This document shows, piece after piece, positions 59,592-64,000 of a stretch of DNA of 64,000 bases. Within the stretch, counting starts at the first letter, position 1. Every line of letters starts with the position of its first letter. Made by a program: the position numbers and the translations under genes. The notes under the pieces were generated by a model. That model was not told the DNA's origin, searched no databases, and saw only the letters and a program-made list of their open reading frames with translations. Source of the stretch: Litoribacillus peritrichatus (lineage in GTDB: Bacteria; Pseudomonadota; Gammaproteobacteria; Pseudomonadales; Litoribrevibacteraceae); NCBI RefSeq assembly GCF_039537985.1, contig NZ_BAABBN010000004.1:434001-498000 (forward strand). Reading direction: 5' to 3'.

Positions 59592-60638
59592 TTGTCGGAA
59601 CACATTCATCTGGAAAAATTTAAGCAAGGCAGTCAGGACGATCGCAGGTTTGTTACCTGGGATATCATCATGATGCTTGTTTTGTTTTCGAATCTGACGT
59701 TTTTGGTTGTCGATGCGTTGCTGACATGGGACGCCCTTGAAGGGTTTTGGATGTCGTTTCCGGGCCAAGGTTTAGATCTTTATTATGAATATGTAAGCCC
59801 TCACTTTTTATTGATTGATGGCGCATTTGTGGCCTTCTTCTTAACGGAGTTTTGTGTTCGTTGGGCCATCAGCCTGCACCGGAAAGAATATCCGGGCTGG
59901 TTCTTTTTTCCGTTGTTTCATTGGTATGATTTATTGGGGTGTATTCCGTTAGCCGAGTTCCGGTGGTTACGGCTATTGAGAATCGTATCCGTATTAATTC
60001 GCCTGCATCGTATGGGGGTGATTGATCTTAAAAACAATTTCTTTTATCGCAGGGTAAGCATTTATCATGACATCTTGGTGGAGGAAGTGTCCGATAAAGT
60101 GGTTTTGAACGTATTGAATGGTGTTCAGTCTGAGTTCGATAAGGATTACCCGCTGGGGAAGCGCATTGTTGATAATGTGTTTGCCCCTCATAAGACGGAG
60201 TTGATTCGTTGGATTGCCTCCGGTGTTGAAGGGTTTATCACGGAGCATTATCAGCTCAGCCGGGATAAAATTCAGGACGATATTCGCAAGCGAGTGGAGC
60301 TTGCCATTGAAAATCAAAGGGAAATGCAGACATTGGAGCGACTCCCCGTGATTGGCGATAAGATCAGTCAGGAAATTCAGAGGTTAGTCTCAGATGTTGC
60401 GTGGCAGGTTTTGGATGGTTTAATCAATGATATCGCGACCGATGGTAAGCAACCGGATATGGACTTGATCCTCGACGCACTGGTGTCTTCATTAGGGAAT
60501 GAGAATCAGAAATTGCACGAACTGACACGCAACATGAGCATTCAGACCATAGAGGAAATTAAGCGGCAAGTGGCAATTAAAAACTGGAAAGCAGAGGTCC
60601 AGGCGTCAGTCGCTAACCCAGGGTTCGTTAAAGAATAG
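59592..60638 (+). CDS. Voltage-sensor-like four-helix membrane protein, no pore domain
   Basis: 348 residues from TTG 59592 (AAGGAG 5 bases upstream). Four hydrophobic helices: S1 about 23-44, S2 about 72-94 with D76, E86 and R90, S3 about 104-120 with D113, and S4 about 123-143 with R124, R127, R130, R137 and R140. Arg every third residue in S4 and acidic residues in S2/S3 resemble the voltage sensor of Ion_trans channels. No S5-P-S6 pore follows; residues 150-348 look soluble and helical. It could be a proton-channel-like or voltage-sensing regulator, but the sequence proves only the helix pattern. Related proteins may be annotated as ion transporters. Confidence 0.78.
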   Translation: MSEHIHLEKFKQGSQDDRRFVTWDIIMMLVLFSNLTFLVVDALLTWDALEGFWMSFPGQGLDLYYEYVSPHFLLIDGAFVAFFLTEFCVRWAISLHRKEYPGWFFFPLFHWYDLLGCIPLAEFRWLRLLRIVSVLIRLHRMGVIDLKNNFFYRRVSIYHDILVEEVSDKVVLNVLNGVQSEFDKDYPLGKRIVDNVFAPHKTELIRWIASGVEGFITEHYQLSRDKIQDDIRKRVELAIENQREMQTLERLPVIGDKISQEIQRLVSDVAWQVLDGLINDIATDGKQPDMDLILDALVSSLGNENQKLHELTRNMSIQTIEEIKRQVAIKNWKAEVQASVANPGFVKE

Positions 60639-60869
60639 TGGGGCGCTGACTCGTATTTTATGGCTTCTCAGGTATTTTCCGTTCATGTAGTCTGCTATGC
60701 CGTTGATCACCGCCCGAGATTCTACATTCAGTCGAACCCAAACCACAGCGTCGTCATTGAATAGTTCGTTTTTGATGATGACATGTTTGACTCTGGGGCT
60801 ATGATTGAACAAATCAAGGATCTCTTCTTCGGTTACATCGTTCGGAACCTGATCAATTCGTACAAACAT
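60606..60869 (-). CDS. RRM-like RNA-binding domain protein
   Basis: 87 residues on the minus strand. The pattern FVRIDQVPNDVTEEEILDLF, VIIKN and AVVWVRLNVESRAVINGI with a final IRVSAPLFF fits an RNA recognition motif (beta-alpha-beta-beta-alpha-beta); the aromatic RNP1 residues are weak. The ATG has a good AAGGA ribosome site 8 bases upstream. Its 3' end overlaps the convergent membrane-protein gene by 33 bases. RNA binding has to be tested. Confidence 0.72.
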   Translation of the reverse strand: MFVRIDQVPNDVTEEEILDLFNHSPRVKHVIIKNELFNDDAVVWVRLNVESRAVINGIADYMNGKYLRSHKIRVSAPLFFNEPWVSD

Positions 60870-60922
60870 TGTGGTATCCTTGTCACCTTTATTGGAACCG
60901 TGTTGGTTAGTCTAGATCATCC

Positions 60923-61006
60923 TAAGCGATAGAAGTTATTTTTAATCATCGAGTATAAGTTTAGTTGTTCACAAACTATGTTGATTACTTCTATACTAAT
61001 CGCTTA
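60923..61006. other. Long inverted repeat before the histidine kinase gene
   Basis: TAAGCGATAGAAGT (60923-60936) and ACTTCTAT-ACTAAT-CGCTTA (60987-61006) match over 14 bases if a 6-base ACTAAT insertion is looped out. The arms enclose 50 bases, about 55 bases before the kinase gene and after the divergent RRM start, so it could be a two-part operator or a foldback structure. Confidence 0.55.
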
Positions 61007-61057
61007 AATCCAGATTTTTTTATCATTTTCAAAGACATATTCTCAAGGGACGAGTTA

Positions 61058-63037
61058 ATGCCTAAAGCTGGCGACATATTTAAGAAATTTTTCTTGCCGG
61101 CAAGAAGCTTGATGAATCAATTGACGTATATTCAGAAGTTTATTCTCATCAGTGCGTTGTTCCTCCTGCCGGTTGTGTTACTCGGTTTTGGTTTGGTCGC
61201 TGAAATTCAGCGAAATCTGGCGATTACTCATGTTGAGCGCCAAGGTTTGCAAATGATGTCGAATGTCTTTCGCTTGATTCGGGAAGCGTCTGAGTATCGG
61301 GATCGCTCCATTATCCTTAGAGTGAATGACCAGAAGGAAATTCGGGATCAGTTGGATGTTCAGCGCAAGAAAGTTGAACACATGATCTCTGAAATCAACG
61401 AAATTGTTACGCTGTTTGGTGACGCTGAAATTGATCATCAGGTGAAACAGGTGCACGTCAGCTGGAAGCAACTTAACAGTTACTCCTCTGGTGCCCAAGG
61501 TGGGCCTCACATTCAGTTCAAGTATTACGACAGCTTTGTCAGAACCATTCAATCATTGGTTGATGTGATTGGTTATCGAACCAAACTTGCGCATGACCCG
61601 AACTTAAATACTTTCCTTTTGATCAATATGTTGTCTGATGACATGCCCATTGCGCTCAGAGAACTGGGGCGCAGCAGAGCTTATGGTGTTTATGCCCTGA
61701 ATCAATTAAGTGTCGATCATGATACCTATCTGCAACTGGACGAAATTTACGATGATTTAACCGACAGCTTCCATTTGTTAAGTAACAACATGGGCTATGC
61801 GGTGGCGGAAAACCAGAAGTACAGAATACCGTTACAAAGAGGTGTCGATCGAATCATTACCGGGGTACTGCAAGGCCGGGATTTGATGTACGACGAAATC
61901 ATTGAAGCGGATCGCCGTGAAATGGCTTGGCAAGAGTATTATGCGCATCTTTCTGATATTCATGCCGGTGTGTATGACTTTATTGATGAGCTGATCGGGA
62001 TCGTGGTAAACCAGCTGGATGATCGTGCCGGTGAAGAACGTAAAAAGCTCAATGCGTTTATGGCATTAACCGGTGTGTTAATGCTGATCATTATTTATCT
62101 TTATGCTGGTATGTATCGATCAATTCACGATACGTTGAAAGTGTTCGTGGCGAGGGCAAGGTCTGTTTCCGGTGGTAACCTGGATGCGTCTATGCCTGTG
62201 GAAACTAAGGATGAAATGCGGGAATTAGCGGAGTCGTTCAACCAAATGGTTGGGCAGTTATCGCAGAACCAAAAAGATTTGGTAGAAGCTCGGAAGCTTG
62301 CATCCCTTGGTCACTTAGTGGCGGGTATTGCCCATGAAATGAATACCCCTCTGGGCGTGTCTCTCACCGCAATCAGTTATTTAGAGCAGCAATACCAACA
62401 CGCTAAAACTTTATTTGATGACAATAAGTTGTCGACCAAAGACTTTCACGATTTGGTCGTCGCCAATGAAGAATCGATGAGTCTGATAAAAAGGAATTTA
62501 GGAAAAGCTTCCAATCTGGTGTCCACGTTTAAAATGTTGTCGGTTCAAAGTGAGCCGGAGAAATGGAACCGTCTGGAGCTGAAAGAATATTTATACGATC
62601 TTCCTTCCCGTTTGGATTTGGCCAAAGAGTTAGATGATCGCATTGTCATTTCATGTTCGGATAATATTTCTTTGTATGTGGATGAGGAGCGGTTAACGAC
62701 GCTGTTTTCTGTGCTCATCAATAATGCCTTCACCCATGGTTACATGTCCGACGACAGTGGTGAGGTCATTATTACTGCAAAACTGGAGGGTGAAAAAGTA
62801 TTTGTTTCCGTTGAAGATCATGGTCGAGGCGTTGATGAGCAGCTGGCTGAGCAGATCTTCGATCCATTTGTGACCACTACCCGTAATCAGGGCGCTGCTG
62901 GCCTTGGCTTACACATAGCTTACAACATTGTATCTCAGGCACTGTTTGGGCAAATCAAATGCGTTTCCAAGTTAGGTCGGTTCACTCGTTTCGAAATTAC
63001 CATGCCGATTGATTTCAGAGAAACCGATTCAAAATAA
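61058..63037 (+). CDS. Orphan sensor histidine kinase
   Basis: 659 residues. TM1 about 25-49, periplasmic helical domain about 50-330, TM2 about 331-352, HAMP (about 353-405), HisKA with H426 (ASLGHLVAGIAHEMNTPLGV) and HATPase (about 535-659, VFVSVEDHGRGVDEQLAEQI then AAGLGLHIAYNIVSQALFGQ). ATG 61058 with AAGGGA upstream is preferred to the long frame from 60965. No receiver domain and no response-regulator gene next to it: the neighbour is TetR. The C-terminus and the NTPLGV HisKA sequence recall the CheA-unrelated HAMP-kinase group. The signal is unknown. Confidence 0.9.
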   Translation: MPKAGDIFKKFFLPARSLMNQLTYIQKFILISALFLLPVVLLGFGLVAEIQRNLAITHVERQGLQMMSNVFRLIREASEYRDRSIILRVNDQKEIRDQLDVQRKKVEHMISEINEIVTLFGDAEIDHQVKQVHVSWKQLNSYSSGAQGGPHIQFKYYDSFVRTIQSLVDVIGYRTKLAHDPNLNTFLLINMLSDDMPIALRELGRSRAYGVYALNQLSVDHDTYLQLDEIYDDLTDSFHLLSNNMGYAVAENQKYRIPLQRGVDRIITGVLQGRDLMYDEIIEADRREMAWQEYYAHLSDIHAGVYDFIDELIGIVVNQLDDRAGEERKKLNAFMALTGVLMLIIIYLYAGMYRSIHDTLKVFVARARSVSGGNLDASMPVETKDEMRELAESFNQMVGQLSQNQKDLVEARKLASLGHLVAGIAHEMNTPLGVSLTAISYLEQQYQHAKTLFDDNKLSTKDFHDLVVANEESMSLIKRNLGKASNLVSTFKMLSVQSEPEKWNRLELKEYLYDLPSRLDLAKELDDRIVISCSDNISLYVDEERLTTLFSVLINNAFTHGYMSDDSGEVIITAKLEGEKVFVSVEDHGRGVDEQLAEQIFDPFVTTTRNQGAAGLGLHIAYNIVSQALFGQIKCVSKLGRFTRFEITMPIDFRETDSK

Positions 63038-63100
63038 ATCAGAACTTTTTTATTGATTAGTTTGTCTATAGCTCCTTGTTACGATAAATTACTTGATTGA

Positions 63101-63126
63101 ATGATCAATTAACTTAAATTGTTCAT
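63101..63126. promoter_or_regulatory. Palindromic operator candidate for the TetR regulator
   Basis: ATGATCAATT (63101-63110), six bases, AATTGTTCAT (63117-63126): inverted arms that match at 9 of 10 positions. It lies 39 bases before the TetR start, the usual place for autoregulation. Confidence 0.55.
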
Positions 63127-63165
63127 ACTCTTTTTTAATATTTCACACATTAGAGCTCTCTAAAC

Positions 63166-63804
63166 ATGTCGAAATCCTCTGTTGGAAGACCTGCTGTATC
63201 TGACCAGAATGAAATCTCGGTCAGAGAAAGGCTATTGATGGCCGCGAAGAAATCGTTTCTGGAAGACAGCTATGAGAAGGTATCTACCCGACGAATTGCT
63301 ACGATGGCAGACACCAGTATCGCAATGATCCGGTATTACTTCGGGAACAAAGAAGGCTTGTATCAGGAATTGATTCGTACTCAATTCATCCCCATTGCTG
63401 AGCGTTTGACGGCGCTTCAGAATTCAGATGACATTGACAGTCTGGAATCCTTCTTTGAAGTGTATTACAAAACCATGGTGCCTGATCAGCAGTTTCCGCT
63501 GCTGATGATGAGAACGCTTTCTTTGCAACAAGGCCCGAGTCGAAAGTACATTTTGGATAAAATAGTTGATCCAATGCGTCATGCGATTTACAAGATTATA
63601 AAGCGCCTTCAGTTTAAGGGAAAAATAGACGCTTCTTTGGATGCTGAGATGATTGGCATCAGTATGCTGAGTATGGCAGTGATGCCGATGCTGGCTAAAA
63701 GTGTGTTTGAGTACCATAAAGGGGTCGATTTAGGTCTGGATTTTTATCTGGAACTGGCGAAGCACAATGGCCAGATATTACAAACTGGCTTGAGAGGCCA
63801 ATAA
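63166..63804 (+). CDS. TetR-family transcription regulator
   Basis: 212 residues. N-terminal helix-turn-helix domain with VRERLLMAAKKSFLEDSYEK and VSTRRIATMADTSIAMIRYY plus FGNKEGLYQELI, typical for TetR. The C-terminal helical domain is ligand-binding and shows no recognisable family by eye. It follows the orphan kinase on the same strand by about 130 bases, with a palindromic operator between. Its regulon is unknown. Confidence 0.93.
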   Translation: MSKSSVGRPAVSDQNEISVRERLLMAAKKSFLEDSYEKVSTRRIATMADTSIAMIRYYFGNKEGLYQELIRTQFIPIAERLTALQNSDDIDSLESFFEVYYKTMVPDQQFPLLMMRTLSLQQGPSRKYILDKIVDPMRHAIYKIIKRLQFKGKIDASLDAEMIGISMLSMAVMPMLAKSVFEYHKGVDLGLDFYLELAKHNGQILQTGLRGQ

Positions 63805-63812
63805 AGCCTCTC
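63792..63812 (+). terminator. Weak hairpin overlapping the TetR stop
   Basis: GAGAGGC and GCCTCTC pair around CAATAAA, whose TAA is the TetR stop. No T-run follows, so it may assist termination but is not a clear intrinsic terminator. Confidence 0.35.
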
Positions 63813-63880
63813 TCAGAATAACGGGGCTTATGGCGTTTTCATGGCGTCCTGAGCGACCATCTCCGGTAATGATAATTAAA

Positions 63881-63906
63881 CAGGGAAGTTATGTTCCCTG
63901 CTTTTT
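63881..63906 (+). terminator. Hairpin terminator near the end of the window
   Basis: CAGGGAA and TTCCCTG pair around GTTATG and run into CTTTTT. It ends the transcript of the TetR gene, about 77 bases after its stop. The last roughly 95 bases of the window show no gene that I can support. Confidence 0.7.
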
Positions 63907-64000
63907 GCATTTGGTATGCCTGTTCGATTTCAGTGCTCGAACGTGATCCGGCTTTCAGTCTACAATAGTTTCAGTGAGTGTCTGATTTTCGAGCTTTCGA

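Noticed and set aside
59493..59768. 92-codon upstream extension of the thioesterase frame
   Set aside because: Antisense to the start of the voltage-sensor-like gene and without similarity to thioesterases.
60965..61057. N-terminal extension of the histidine kinase frame
   Set aside because: It overlaps the inverted repeat, has no ribosome site, and reads as a Tyr/Phe/Asn-rich non-coding stretch; ATG 61058 has AAGGGA.

Overview
This window is chromosomal DNA from a gammaproteobacterium, most likely a polarly flagellated member of the Pseudomonadales/Oceanospirillales type. The genus cannot be read from the sequence. The evidence is the combination of FlhF/FleN (polar flagellum control), the ParC/ParP chemotaxis-array positioning genes, a second stator pair MotC/MotD, an HptB-HsbR-HsbA-like partner-switching module, a full ccmABCDEFGHI set with separate ccmH and ccmI, and SMC rather than MukB next to zipA and ligA. 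As far as I recall it, the order fliA-cheYZAB-motCD-parC-parP-cheW followed by ccm, and smc-zipA-ligA, resembles that of Pseudomonas aeruginosa. I see no rRNA, tRNA, IS element, prophage or CRISPR array.

Layout. (1) 1-5548: end of fliF, then fliG, a very long fliH, fliI and fliJ. (2) 5558-15024: a chemosensory operon inserted in the flagellar cluster: STAS protein, cheY, cheA, cheW, a double-PAS chemoreceptor, cheR, cheD, cheB. It has two good FliA (sigma-28) promoters. Its content and the receptor's C-terminal CheR-tether pentapeptide resemble F7-class systems. (3) 15060-17708: hsbA-hsbR-hptB-like genes. (4) 17712-25127: fliK, fliL, fliM, fliN, fliO, fliP, fliQ, fliR, flhB, headed by a strong sigma-54 promoter and closed by a hairpin terminator. 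(5) 25234-40662: flhA, flhF, fleN, fliA, then the main (F6-like) chemotaxis set cheY, cheZ, cheA, cheB, motC, motD, parC, an unknown small gene, parP, cheW, a small acidic gene and a DUF2802-like gene. Sigma-54 promoters precede flhA, flhF, parC and cheW. (6) 40769-42915, minus strand: an FlhB C-terminal-like gene and a second FliK-like gene. (7) 43007-50057: cytochrome c maturation genes ccmA to ccmI. (8) 50217-58898: a GntR regulator, smc, zipA, ligA, an SLT-like lipoprotein and a UPF0270 gene. (9) 58920-64000: a THEM6-like thioesterase (minus), a four-helix voltage-sensor-like membrane protein with no pore domain, an overlapping convergent RRM-like gene (minus), an orphan histidine kinase and a TetR regulator with a palindromic operator candidate.

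How the genes work together. Regions 1-6 build the basal body, C-ring and export gate, set hook length, place the flagellum at the pole and control its rotation. FliA made in region 5 would switch on the sigma-28 promoters of region 2, while sigma-54 sites drive the export-gate and main chemotaxis genes. HptB-HsbR-HsbA would add a phosphorylation-controlled anti-sigma branch. Regions 7 and 8 are housekeeping (c-type cytochrome assembly, chromosome condensation, division, DNA ligation).

Points most worth a second look: FliH with a roughly 310-residue acidic linker and a roughly 185-residue Q/A/M/P/Y-rich prion-like tail; a pore-less S1-S4 protein; three copies of a short motif in CheA2; an unrecognised protein between ParC and ParP; the FliK2-FhlB pair; a 20-bp hairpin between fliN and fliO; and long inverted repeats in front of the histidine kinase and TetR genes. 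All calls come from reading the sequence; no database search was run.
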